Assembly: GCA_017472285.1 (NCBI GenBank)
Contig: JAFUQQ010000067.1
Location: 1 to 44,804 of the forward strand
Length of the DNA stretch: 44,804 nt
Source of the DNA: Clostridia bacterium
Lineage (GTDB): Bacteria; Bacillota; Clostridia; Oscillospirales; CAG-272
Direction: 5' to 3'
Part shown: piece after piece, positions 31,407 through 39,821 of the stretch
Numbering within the stretch: position 1 is the first letter of the stretch
How the letters are laid out: every line of letters begins with the position of its first letter
Notes under the pieces: generated by a model
Database searches by the model: none
What the model saw: the letters and a program-made list of their open reading frames with translations, nothing else
What the model was told of the DNA's origin: nothing
Position numbers and translations under genes: made by a program

Positions 31407-32765
31407 TTATTCAATCACTTCAATATATTCCAATTTATCGATCGTGCCGTCTGTCTGAATGGTGCCGATATACATACCTTCGTTCCAACGTTGTGCAATA
31501 CCGCCCGCAACGCCGACTTCACTTGCATTTATAAAAATATTATCTTCATATATCAGTAAAGGTCCTCTCGTATAAATATATCTTGCAGAATCTTCAAAAA
31601 CACAAACGCAATTTGTGCCATCTCGATTGACACGGTAAAGCGTTCCGCTATTGTAGTAATCTGAACCGTTTCGGCTTTGGCCGATATATTTTCCTTTATC
31701 GTCAGAAGCAAAATAAATATAGTTTTCATCCGCATAAAACGTGTAAACTACATTTTTACCAATTGTTTCATTTGGCATAAAGGTTTCTTCGCCCGTTTCA
31801 ATATCATAGGTATAGATTCCCTTATAAATTGGGATGTTTTCATCTGTGTTCCATTCCTTGATATAGCCGATCAAAACACTGCCGACTGCATGTGTATAAT
31901 AAAAATCTTTTTTGAAAACGATATCGGTATCTTCTATTTTTGTCAAATCAAGATTGCTTTTTTTGATTGTACCATCCAAGCTTCTGCCATACATGTCGCC
32001 GTTATAGAAAAAGGAAGGAGAAATATAATTTCCCGTTTCTTCTGTCAAATCCACCATTTCACCTGTTTCCATATCGAAACGCAAACAATGATAAGTTTCA
32101 TCTTCATGTAAATAGGAAACAAACCAATAACGTCCGTAACTGTTGGGTGTTCCAAAAGGAGAGGTGATGACTGATTTCTCAAACATTTGATACTCTAATT
32201 TTCGATCCGTACCGTCAAAAGAAAAAGATTCTATTGAGCCAAGAAATAAATCAAATTCATAGAAACGATTGTTATAAAATGCCATTTGATCTGCCCAAAT
32301 AATACCCGAAAGCGGACAGGTCGAATGATCGCAGAGAGGATCGAAGCAATTATAATAAAATTCACCGTCTGCTTTGCTGTAATAACAAAGCAAATTTCCT
32401 CTTCCCGTTCCGATGAATCTGTCGCCGCGCAAAACTTGCTTTTCACTCTGTGAGAATACGATGCGGGAGGGGAGATCAAAGAAAACTGCTGTTTGAGAGA
32501 TTTTGATCTGATCTTTGAGATCATCGGGAATATATACCTTGGGAATTTCCGGTTTTTCCGTTTTGTCGGTTGTTTCGGTTGAGAATGTTGTTCCATCGGT
32601 TGCATTCGTTTGCGATGTTTGTATATTTTCTGTTGTCTGTGCCACGCTTGTAGTTTCGGTCTGTTCCGTCTTGCTTGTCAAAGTCGAGGTTTCAAGCGTT
32701 TGATTGTTGCAAGCGGTCAAAAGCAAGGTGGCGAAGATTAGGGTGATTGCGATGCGTTTTTTCAT
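31407..32765 (-). CDS. Lipoprotein of the C-x-DPLC-x-H propeller-like family
   Basis: 452 residues with lipobox LTAC (Cys19), a Thr/Ser-rich linker (about 20-75) and a propeller-like domain with YNCFDPLCDHSTC. Repeated blade motifs include YDIETGEETF and LYRVNRDGTNCVCVF. It ends GMYIGTIQTDGTIDKLEYIEVIE, nearly the same as the 29287 product, so the two arose by duplication around the small secreted protein gene. AAAGGAAAA precedes the ATG. First gene of the minus-strand unit and divergent from the BlaI-type repressor gene, with which it shares a 214 bp control region. Confidence 0.78.
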   Translation of the reverse strand: MKKRIAITLIFATLLLTACNNQTLETSTLTSKTEQTETTSVAQTTENIQTSQTNATDGTTFSTETTDKTEKPEIPKVYIPDDLKDQIKISQTAVFFDLPSRIVFSQSEKQVLRGDRFIGTGRGNLLCYYSKADGEFYYNCFDPLCDHSTCPLSGIIWADQMAFYNNRFYEFDLFLGSIESFSFDGTDRKLEYQMFEKSVITSPFGTPNSYGRYWFVSYLHEDETYHCLRFDMETGEMVDLTEETGNYISPSFFYNGDMYGRSLDGTIKKSNLDLTKIEDTDIVFKKDFYYTHAVGSVLIGYIKEWNTDENIPIYKGIYTYDIETGEETFMPNETIGKNVVYTFYADENYIYFASDDKGKYIGQSRNGSDYYNSGTLYRVNRDGTNCVCVFEDSARYIYTRGPLLIYEDNIFINASEVGVAGGIAQRWNEGMYIGTIQTDGTIDKLEYIEVIE

Positions 32766-32875
32766 AAAAATTTTCCTTTCTGAAATAGAATTCTTGATGT
32801 ATTTTTTTGTTATGCCTAAAAAATCATGAAAAATTCAAAAATATTCTTATCTTTATAAAATATAAGACGAATGAA

Positions 32876-32889
32876 AACACAAAAGTGTT
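32876..32889. promoter_or_regulatory. Palindrome AACAC-AAAA-GTGTT in the divergent control region
   Basis: A 14 bp perfect inverted repeat between the divergent lipoprotein (-) and blaI-type (+) genes, just upstream of the latter's -35 box. A candidate operator for a regulator of either unit. No clear promoter for the minus-strand gene is seen; TTGTGT with TTTATA 17 bp apart is the best weak match. Confidence 0.35.
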
Positions 32890-32910
32890 ACAAAATTTTT
32901 TTATTTTCTA

Positions 32911-32939
32911 TTGACAACCATATTAGACAATGGTAGAAT
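32911..32939 (+). promoter_or_regulatory. Sigma-A promoter of the blaI/blaR-type operon with likely autoregulatory operator
   Basis: TTGACA (32911-32916), 17 bp, TAGAAT (32934-32939). An inverted repeat ACCAT...ATGGT fills the spacer. The segment GACAATGGTAGAAT (32926-32939) nearly matches GACAAAAGTAGAAT (34915-34928) at the second promoter, 12 of 14 bases at the same position relative to the -10 box, which suggests one repressor for both. Confidence 0.75.
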
Positions 32940-32979
32940 ATATATAAGAACTATAGTTAAGGAAAGGAAGATTAAGAAA

Positions 32980-33360
32980 ATGATTCGTTTACCCGATGCG
33001 GAATTTGAAGTGATGCAAGCGATCTGGACTTGTGGCGGTATATCTGTTCCGACACTCACACTTTCAGAAAAAATAAAAAAAGAACGTAAAGCACAGACAA
33101 CTTTGACACTTCTTTCAAGACTTGAAAATAAAGGTATGGTTTCCAGCGAAAAGGTCGGAAAGGAACGTATCTGGACGGCTTTGATTTCCGAAGAAGATTA
33201 TCTCAGCTTTGAAGCAAAAAATATTGTGGACCGTATGTATCACGGCTCGGTTTCGGGACTTGTAAGTGCTTTTTATCAGGGCGAAACACTTTCCAAGGAA
33301 GACGCTTCCGCGCTGATCGATTGGATCAACAGCAAAACGGTTGATGGAGAAACAAAATGA
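32980..33360 (+). CDS. BlaI/MecI-family transcriptional repressor
   Basis: 126 codons from the ATG at 32980 (AAGGAAG at 32964-32970). The N-terminal winged helix (LPDAEFEVMQAIWTCGG ... TTLTLLSRLENKGMV) and the C-terminal dimerisation segment (GSVSGLVSAFYQGETLSKED) are diagnostic of the family. Such repressors bind their own promoter as dimers and are removed when the partner membrane protease is triggered. The stop codon overlaps the ATG of the protease gene (ATGA at 33357), so the two are translationally coupled. It probably represses its own promoter and the one at 34900-34928. Confidence 0.92.
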   Translation: MIRLPDAEFEVMQAIWTCGGISVPTLTLSEKIKKERKAQTTLTLLSRLENKGMVSSEKVGKERIWTALISEEDYLSFEAKNIVDRMYHGSVSGLVSAFYQGETLSKEDASALIDWINSKTVDGETK

Positions 33361-34865
33361 ATCTGCGTGAATTGCTTTCGCTTACGATTCTTCTTTTGCT
33401 TTATTTTTTATGTGATCGTATTTTTCGCGGAAAAGTTTCCGCAGAAGCGAGATATATGGCAGGTATCGTTTTGATGGCTGTCTTATTGATACCGTTTCGT
33501 TTTACGTTCATTACCGTGGATATCTCCGATTGGCTGAATACAAAAAGTATTGAAAGCACAGTCATTTCCGTGGATGATGACATGAAACCTTTGCATTTCC
33601 TGACAGGTGATTTTTCCGATGCGATTGCTTTGGGGCAAAAAGCGGAAAGTGATTTTCATTGGTATTTTTTGTTGATCGTGCTCTACGTTTTGGGAATTGC
33701 GGTTTCTCTTGGAATTGCATTCAGAAAACACATACTTTTATGTAAAACCGCAGAACGCTGTTCCAAAATGCCGTCTGAAGAAATGCGGTGGCAATTGGAA
33801 ATGCTTTGCGGAAAGATGGGACTTCGCAAACCTCGCTTGCTTGTTTGTCGCTCTGTGGCAGCAATGACGCTCGGTGCGCCCTTTACGTTTGGCATTTTTC
33901 GCCGTACGATCGTGATGCCGGAGCATATTGGCGGAGAAGAAGCGGAGATCCTTTTGGCGCATGAGCTGCATCATTTGAAGCATCACGATACGCTGATCCG
34001 TTTATTGATGACTTTATTAAAGGCATTCTATTGGTATTATCCTCCCGTTTATCTTTTGATGAAAAAGATGGAATCTGTTTGTGAAGAAGCCTGTGACGAG
34101 CGCATGACCGATGGAAAAAATACGGCATACCGCGCCGCTTATGGCAAATTGCTTGTTCGTTTCGCTTCGGAATCCCGAACGCTTTCCGTTTCGTTCAGCA
34201 ATGCAAAAACGAGGTTGAAAGCCCGTATCGAAGCTTTGTTTTCGGATTGTTTGCGAAGAGAGGGCTATTGGCTGATCTTATTGACGGTGTGTATGGCAGT
34301 GGCTTTCACGAGTGTCGGATTTTATAGAAAACCGAATTATAATGAGCAGATGTCAGGAGAAGAATATCTTTCGGAATTGGAAGTGCAGGCGAGTGAGAGT
34401 CTTGAAGCCGATCTGCTCCGCGCGTTTGATACGGCGGGAAGGATAGACGATCTTGCTTACGGTTTGTATTATATCGATCCGTATTATGTTTATGCGGAAG
34501 CCTTATTTTATCGAAATGCGCTCGTCAGTCTTTTGATCGTGCAGTCTGCTGACGGAACGGAATGTGAAATGCAAACGATTTCCGCGGATGCGCAGAGAGC
34601 CGAGAATTGTATCGGCATCCGCATCGTTTACGACGGCGAGGAAAACGGCAGAAAACAGTATAAAAGCATTGAAATTCTGACGGAAAAAGAGCTTCTTTGC
34701 GCTTATGCGATGACGGTGCTTTCTCCGAATGAGCAAAATTTTGCATCCGTTCCCGACTATCCGATGACGGAGGAATGGGAAAACGCTTTGCTTGATGCGG
34801 TGAAAGCGAAAGCTCCCGATGAAGTGAATTTTTATGAAATATTGATCGAAAGAGTGAAATCATAA
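33357..34865 (+). CDS. BlaR1-type M56 membrane metalloprotease without a penicillin-binding sensor
   Basis: 502 residues. Helices near 5-20, 30-52 and 98-125 precede the zinc site HELHH (202-206) and a downstream ESVCEEACDE acidic segment that supplies a third ligand. A last helix lies near 303-322. The remaining ~180 extracytoplasmic residues show no SxxK/SxN/KTG motifs, so unlike BlaR1 or MecR1 it is not a beta-lactam receptor. The signal must come from this short domain or from other proteins, for example the propeller-type products encoded downstream. On activation it should lead to cleavage of the BlaI-type repressor. Confidence 0.9.
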   Translation: MNLRELLSLTILLLLYFLCDRIFRGKVSAEARYMAGIVLMAVLLIPFRFTFITVDISDWLNTKSIESTVISVDDDMKPLHFLTGDFSDAIALGQKAESDFHWYFLLIVLYVLGIAVSLGIAFRKHILLCKTAERCSKMPSEEMRWQLEMLCGKMGLRKPRLLVCRSVAAMTLGAPFTFGIFRRTIVMPEHIGGEEAEILLAHELHHLKHHDTLIRLLMTLLKAFYWYYPPVYLLMKKMESVCEEACDERMTDGKNTAYRAAYGKLLVRFASESRTLSVSFSNAKTRLKARIEALFSDCLRREGYWLILLTVCMAVAFTSVGFYRKPNYNEQMSGEEYLSELEVQASESLEADLLRAFDTAGRIDDLAYGLYYIDPYYVYAEALFYRNALVSLLIVQSADGTECEMQTISADAQRAENCIGIRIVYDGEENGRKQYKSIEILTEKELLCAYAMTVLSPNEQNFASVPDYPMTEEWENALLDAVKAKAPDEVNFYEILIERVKS

Positions 34866-34872
34866 TTTTGCG

Positions 34873-34895
34873 GTGCATTGATTTTTTCAATGCAC
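34873..34895 (+). terminator. Hairpin after the blaR1-type gene, weak terminator
   Basis: GTGCATTGA pairs with TCAATGCAC around a T-rich loop, 7 bp after the stop codon. There is no T-tract after the stem, so it probably only slows or processes transcription before the next promoter (34900). Confidence 0.45.
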
Positions 34896-34899
34896 TGCT

Positions 34900-34928
34900 T
34901 TGAAACCAAAACTCGACAAAAGTAGAAT
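34900..34928 (+). promoter_or_regulatory. Sigma-A promoter of the sensor/ABC operon with shared operator motif
   Basis: TTGAAA (34900-34905), 17 bp, TAGAAT (34923-34928), 26 bp before the start codon at 34955. It carries the GACAA-N2-GTAGAAT motif also found at the blaI-type promoter. Confidence 0.65.
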
Positions 34929-34954
34929 GTTTAAAAATTTAAGGAGGATTTTTT

Positions 34955-36610
34955 ATGAGAAAAGAACATCAGAAAGAATTTGAAATGCTTATACGTGAGC
35001 ATATCGGTGAATTTTATGCGAAAGCATACGCGGTCAAGCGCAACCGCGCGGAAGCGGAGATTTTAACGGAGGATGCAATCGTTTGGGGCGCTTCGAAATT
35101 TTCGGGGCTTGCAAACAAAGCGCGTGTGATCGATCTGATTGCGGAGCATATCGGAAACGGGGAATACGAAGGGGTTGAACCGACGGATATGGAGACGATT
35201 CTTTCTCGCGCGATGGAAAGCGTGCGGAAAAAAGGGAAGAAGAAAGTTTTCATTACGGGCATCTGCACGGGTGTTTTGATGCTTGCGGTCGGTATTGGTT
35301 GGGTGGTTGCCGCTTTGCCGAAGAATGAGGGTCCTCCTTCCGAAACGCAGAGCGATGAAGAGCAATCGGTAGAGATCGTGATGGACGATACGGGAGTAAT
35401 CAAGGGAGATCAGAAAAATATGGAGCTTGCCAACTATCATAATATCTCAAAAGCACTGAATGAAAATACGAAGGCTTTTGATAATGATGACGTTCACAGC
35501 AAACTTGAACGTCATATTGCAACCGTAACCGCGCCTGACGGTACGAAATATATGGCATTCACGCATATTACCGAAGAAAAAAAGAACGAAAATAATATCG
35601 TTACGCTTTATCGCATGGAAACAGACGGCTGGAGGGCGATTGGCACTTGCGAAGCACAGATGAATTTCGGTACAAGCATCCAGTCGGGAGATTTCTTTTA
35701 TCCTTCGCGCATTGATATGATCGCAGATGAGAAATCTAATATTTATTTGTTTGCTCTCGTGAATCAAAGTGTCGTTGTCTATCGGTATGATTGCGGGACG
35801 GGGGTATTGGCAAAACAAAATGCCTCACTTTTTATCCGTTATAAACCGATGATTGGCTATACATTTTCCATCGATTACGATGCTGAAAAAGGCTTGGTCT
35901 ACGTTGGTTATTGCGATCAATATAAGATCAGCTTTGCGTATTATGATATCGCAAAAAATGAATTTGTTTCTCTTGATTTTGCGAAAAAACTCGGACAAAG
36001 CCAATCGCACAAAATGTTTTGTGTAAGCGGTGGAGTGATACATTTGGTTGAATCTACCGGTAATGGTAACTTGTTGTATTACCGTATCGAAGGGGATGGT
36101 ACGGTGCAGAAGAAAACGCTTTTTGAAAAAGGCGGACTCGCTCACGAAAATGCACTTTACAGTGAGGATATCGTAGACAGAGGGCGTGGGCGAGGCGGTA
36201 TTGCGGTTGATAAAAACGGTGCCGTACACATCATCGCGACCCATTGGGAAAATACTTCGTCCGTACAGCTCGTGCATTACCGCATTACGGAAGATATGAA
36301 CGCGGAAAAAGAAACGTTGCCGAAGCTTTATTATGCAGAATCCGATGAATACAGAGCTGTTTGCGGCGGTATTTTCACAAATGAAAACGGTGATATTTAT
36401 TATCTTGAAGTTTATCGGACGAACGCTTTGCAAAATGTTTTTGCTTTTGGCAAATTGGGTGAAGTTTTCGGTGATGCTCCCGAATGTATTGATGTTTTTG
36501 AAATTTCTCAAAATATCACAATTGGTTTTATGCGAGTCAATGAAAAGACGGTTGTTTTCTTTTCGGAAAATGATATTTATTACTTTGAATTGAAGGGTGT
36601 GGGTGGCTGA
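34955..36610 (+). CDS. Bitopic protein: sigma2-like cytosolic domain, membrane helix, propeller-like extracellular domain
   Basis: 551 residues. Residues 8-67 (FEMLIREHIGEFYAKAYAV, then AEAEILTEDAIVWGASKFSG and KARVIDLIAEHIG) look like region 2 of an ECF sigma factor, with the usual acidic AE-LT stretch followed by an aromatic helix. One membrane helix spans about 98-121. A linker (to about 150) leads to a ~400-residue beta-rich domain with repeated ITYHDG/DKNGAVHII-like blades, typical of a beta-propeller. The 39822 product is a paralogue throughout (FSGLANKARVIDLI is identical at 49-62). AAGGAGG precedes the ATG. It may sense an extracellular ligand and hold RNA polymerase or a partner sigma factor through the cytosolic domain. 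The sigma2 similarity is by eye and unconfirmed. Confidence 0.7.
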   Translation: MRKEHQKEFEMLIREHIGEFYAKAYAVKRNRAEAEILTEDAIVWGASKFSGLANKARVIDLIAEHIGNGEYEGVEPTDMETILSRAMESVRKKGKKKVFITGICTGVLMLAVGIGWVVAALPKNEGPPSETQSDEEQSVEIVMDDTGVIKGDQKNMELANYHNISKALNENTKAFDNDDVHSKLERHIATVTAPDGTKYMAFTHITEEKKNENNIVTLYRMETDGWRAIGTCEAQMNFGTSIQSGDFFYPSRIDMIADEKSNIYLFALVNQSVVVYRYDCGTGVLAKQNASLFIRYKPMIGYTFSIDYDAEKGLVYVGYCDQYKISFAYYDIAKNEFVSLDFAKKLGQSQSHKMFCVSGGVIHLVESTGNGNLLYYRIEGDGTVQKKTLFEKGGLAHENALYSEDIVDRGRGRGGIAVDKNGAVHIIATHWENTSSVQLVHYRITEDMNAEKETLPKLYYAESDEYRAVCGGIFTNENGDIYYLEVYRTNALQNVFAFGKLGEVFGDAPECIDVFEISQNITIGFMRVNEKTVVFFSENDIYYFELKGVGG

Positions 36611-36611
36611 T

Positions 36612-37481
36612 ATGATATATCGTTCTCTAAAAACCAATTTAAAAACGATTCTGCGCGACCCATCCACGATTCTTGCCATTTTAGCCGCTATCATTATGGA
36701 ATTTATGTATGGGATTTACATCGGTCAATATGATCTGAACGGCAATCTTTTCGGCAAAGAATACTACGCATCGGAGGAAGGAATGGAAACGATTTTGAAT
36801 ACGATGGTCAATCTCGTTTCCGGACCGGTCACAAACATTGTTTTCGTATTCATGGGTGTCGTACTTGCAATCAATCTTTTTAAGGATATTCGTATGCAGA
36901 CCTATGACATCCTCGTATCGAGCGGACTTCGTTTCAAGCAATATTATATCGCGAAGCTCATTGCATATTATATTCTCGCTGGGGGACTTTCTTTCGGGCT
37001 GACGGTATTGCACAGCGTTTTGTTTACGATATTTTATCTGCCGCCTGACCCAAATTTTGATGCGGCAAAGGTCTTGTTTGCGGGATTTGTGATGATGATC
37101 GCACTTTATACGAGCGCGCTTTTGCATACCTTTACTTACGCACTTTTCATCGTTTCTGTGACGGGGATTTCCGTTGCAGGTGTATTTTTTAATGCGGTTT
37201 ATGCCTATATTCCCAATATGATAAGCGCATTGGGATATGGGACTGCTTACACTTGGTATATTCATATCACACCGTCAGTCATGATCTGGTATTTCAAATA
37301 TTGGATCATGTACTCGTCAAGATGGGCTGAAAAGCATTTGCTTTGCGGCACTGCCGCAACGAACGGATTTTGGGCGGATATTTATGAGGTCGCGCTTTCG
37401 TATGGACTTCTTACTCTGATTTCCGCTGTTTTGCTCACCGCGTCTTATTTCCTTTTGAAAAGGAGGTTTCAAAAAGTATGA
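36612..37481 (+). CDS. ABC-2-type transporter permease
   Basis: 289 residues from the ATG at 36612, just after the stop of the previous gene. A cytosolic start with SLKTNLKTILRDPSTILA is followed by about six membrane helices and ends in FLLKRRFQK, the usual ABC-2 permease layout. The 41488 product is a paralogue (IKSILRDPTTILAF; FLLKRRFQR) and also follows a sigma2-like/propeller gene, so the two genes form a duplicated module. It overlaps the next gene by 4 bp. Confidence 0.82.
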   Translation: MIYRSLKTNLKTILRDPSTILAILAAIIMEFMYGIYIGQYDLNGNLFGKEYYASEEGMETILNTMVNLVSGPVTNIVFVFMGVVLAINLFKDIRMQTYDILVSSGLRFKQYYIAKLIAYYILAGGLSFGLTVLHSVLFTIFYLPPDPNFDAAKVLFAGFVMMIALYTSALLHTFTYALFIVSVTGISVAGVFFNAVYAYIPNMISALGYGTAYTWYIHITPSVMIWYFKYWIMYSSRWAEKHLLCGTAATNGFWADIYEVALSYGLLTLISAVLLTASYFLLKRRFQKV

Positions 37482-38170
37482 GTCTTTTTATATATCACGC
37501 AAGGCGCAAACTGTGGCTGTTCGGCGTATTCGGTGCTACTTATCTTGCTCTCGTTTTTTTACAAGGGCACGATGCGTTTTCGTTTTATCATCAGACGGCA
37601 GAGGAATTTCCAAGTCTGATCGCGGCGCTGCTTTGCGCGCTGATTCTGACCTCGGATACAGAAAATGAATTTGCCAAATGTTATGGCGTTTCATTTGTCA
37701 GACTCGGTTTTTCGCAGTTTTTGCCGCATATTGTCTATCCGCTTGTGATCGCGTTCCTGAGCGTACCGCTTTATTGGGAGCTTTGCGGCGCGGGAAAATT
37801 ACACGGATATTCACTTCCGATGCCGGAATATCTCATTTTGCTTTTTTCTCTTTTCGTTACCTTTTTTCTTGTGTCGGTTTTTACGCTGTTCGTGCGTATT
37901 GCCATTCGCAACGTATACGTAACCTTCGGCGCATTCTTGATCGCATTTTCACCGTTTCATAACTTACATACCAATTTGATAATGAAACGCTTGCCGATCG
38001 CAATGGCAAAATATGATATATGGATCACAGGGCTTTTATATAGCGATAAATACGCGTTGACAAGAGAAATATGGCTTTGTAATCGACTCGTATTTCTTGG
38101 CATTGCCGTTTTGTTTATGATCGCGGCAGTGATGCTTTTAAAGCAAAAAAATTATGAGAATATTCGTTGA
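37478..38170 (+). CDS. Membrane protein, probable ABC transporter permease subunit
   Basis: 230 residues with about six membrane helices and charged cytosolic ends. AGGAGG lies inside the end of the previous gene and the start overlaps its stop (ATGA), so the two are coupled. It probably pairs with the 36612 product in one transporter energised by the 38336 ATPase. No family-specific motif is recognised. Confidence 0.7.
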   Translation: MSLFIYHARRKLWLFGVFGATYLALVFLQGHDAFSFYHQTAEEFPSLIAALLCALILTSDTENEFAKCYGVSFVRLGFSQFLPHIVYPLVIAFLSVPLYWELCGAGKLHGYSLPMPEYLILLFSLFVTFFLVSVFTLFVRIAIRNVYVTFGAFLIAFSPFHNLHTNLIMKRLPIAMAKYDIWITGLLYSDKYALTREIWLCNRLVFLGIAVLFMIAAVMLLKQKNYENIR

Positions 38171-38239
38171 ATCAAACGGGATGTCGAGAGACTTATCCCT
38201 TACTGTGATGAATTAACTAAAATTTTGTCAAAGGAAATG

Positions 38240-38278
38240 ATTCCCAAAGCCTTCCCCAAAGGGAAAGCCTTTGAGAAT
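38240..38278. repeat. Imperfect palindromic repeat, related to 36-85
   Basis: Arms 38240-38257 and 38261-38278 pair at 15 of 18 positions around a three-base loop. It shares CCTTCCCCAAAGG with the element at 36-85. It lies in the 165 bp gap between two ABC genes, which otherwise holds only the AGGAGG ribosome site of the ATPase gene. Confidence 0.6.
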
Positions 38279-38335
38279 GTTAAAGCATAGTATGTTACCC
38301 CAAAACTAAAATAATATATCAGGAGGATTTTATTT

Positions 38336-39211
38336 ATGGAAATTACCGTACAAAACATTTCAAAATCTTATACGAAGGGCGTACTTGCGCTGGATAACTT
38401 AAATCTTACGATCCCCTCGGGTGTTTACGGTCTGATTGGCAGAAACGGCGCAGGAAAGACTACGCTTTTGCGTATGCTTGCAAGCGTTCTGACACCGACT
38501 TCGGGCGAGATTCTGCTCGATGGCGAACCGATCACGAAAAATCTTGCTGCTTACCGCAAAATGCTCGGTTATCTTCCGCAGAATACAAAATTGATGCCGC
38601 AACTGAATATCGTGGAATTTCTCGAATATATGGCGATTCTCAAAGGCATCAAGGATAAAAACGAGATCAGAATGGAAGTGGAACGCTGCATCGAGATTGC
38701 AGGACTGACAAACGAGAAAAAGAAACGTCTTTCCAAATATTCGGGCGGTATGCTTCGCCGCGCAGGCATCGCGCAAGCGCTGCTCGGCGACCCGAAAATC
38801 ATCATCGTGGACGAGCCGACAACAGGTCTTGATCCCGAAGAAAGACTGCATTTTCTGAATCTCATTTCGTCTATCGGTGTGGATAAAAATATCATCCTTT
38901 CGACGCATATCATTCACGATATCGAAAATATCTGTCCAAACGTCTGCATTCTCAACAAGGGCAAAATGATGTATAGCGGCAGTACGGCGGGTATGGTGGA
39001 CAGCATTAAGGATATGCTTTGGTCGGCGGAGATCAATGCCGGTGAGGAAACCGAACTGAAAAAACGCGCGGTCGTCACCAACGTGACCTATACTTACGGT
39101 AAACCGAATGTGAGATACGTTGCGAAAGAAAGTATGTATGAGGGTTCTGTACAGATTCCTCCGACTTTGGAAGATGCTTATATTTATGCCGCAGGCGGCG
39201 TTGCGAGGTAA
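38336..39211 (+). CDS. ABC transporter ATP-binding protein
   Basis: 291 residues with Walker A GRNGAGKTT, signature YSGGMLRRAG, Walker B IIIVDEPTTGLDP and switch His in STHIIHD. The C-terminus ends PTLEDAYIY, the same tail motif as in the 21759 and 25399 ATPases, but overall it is more distant from them than they are from each other. It probably serves all of the permease-like proteins encoded around it (36612, 37478, 39217, 41488), since no second ATPase gene is present in this cluster. AGGAGG precedes the ATG. Confidence 0.93.
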   Translation: MEITVQNISKSYTKGVLALDNLNLTIPSGVYGLIGRNGAGKTTLLRMLASVLTPTSGEILLDGEPITKNLAAYRKMLGYLPQNTKLMPQLNIVEFLEYMAILKGIKDKNEIRMEVERCIEIAGLTNEKKKRLSKYSGGMLRRAGIAQALLGDPKIIIVDEPTTGLDPEERLHFLNLISSIGVDKNIILSTHIIHDIENICPNVCILNKGKMMYSGSTAGMVDSIKDMLWSAEINAGEETELKKRAVVTNVTYTYGKPNVRYVAKESMYEGSVQIPPTLEDAYIYAAGGVAR

Positions 39212-39216
39212 TTAAG

Positions 39217-39810
39217 ATGCTATATATCAAATTATTATCGAAAGAAATGAAGCACCGCTTGGGACTTCTCATCGTTTCGGCGGTTGCGTTTGCGATTCTG
39301 TTTCATTTGAACGGTTATACCATCGGCAGAATGGAATATTTGTATATGCTTTTTGCTTTGGCGGCTTGCGCCGTCATTCTCTCCGATGACGAAATGGATT
39401 TTCTTATCATTGGTCATATTCAGCTTTCGCGGGTTTTTGTCATTCGTTTTATCGCTTCATTTTTATCGGTTGCAGCAATACCTTCGGTATGGATCCTCAT
39501 TTTTACCAAGGAACGCCGTCCTATGAAAGCTGTTTTTGCGTTTGCCGTGACGGTGCTTATCATTGCCGCCATTGGTGCATTTTTCCGCGTTGTACTGAAT
39601 AATACGCTTGCCGCGATGATTTTTTCCTTGATTACCTTTACTGTTTTTATGTTTTCAACGGAGCTTGGCATTTTTTCGCCGTTCGGTGCGATGTCGATTG
39701 CGAGTATGAGAGAATTCTATATCAATCGCTTCATTTGGCTCGGTATTTCGACGGTTTTGCTTTCCGTTTGTTATATTTTGCTTGCTGTAAAGGATAAATA
39801 TCGATTGTGA
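39217..39810 (+). CDS. Small polytopic membrane protein of the ABC cluster
   Basis: 197 residues with about five or six membrane helices, a Lys/His-rich start (KLLSKEMKHRLG) and a short C-terminal KDKYRL tail. It begins 5 bp after the ATPase gene with GCGAGG upstream. The tight spacing suggests a permease subunit, possibly the counterpart of the 37478 product. No recognised domain. Confidence 0.7.
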   Translation: MLYIKLLSKEMKHRLGLLIVSAVAFAILFHLNGYTIGRMEYLYMLFALAACAVILSDDEMDFLIIGHIQLSRVFVIRFIASFLSVAAIPSVWILIFTKERRPMKAVFAFAVTVLIIAAIGAFFRVVLNNTLAAMIFSLITFTVFMFSTELGIFSPFGAMSIASMREFYINRFIWLGISTVLLSVCYILLAVKDKYRL

Positions 39811-39821
39811 GGAAACACCAT

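Noticed and set aside
33357..34865. A beta-lactam resistance sensor (BlaR1/MecR1 proper)
   Set aside because: The extracytoplasmic part is too short and lacks the serine active-site motifs of penicillin-binding domains.
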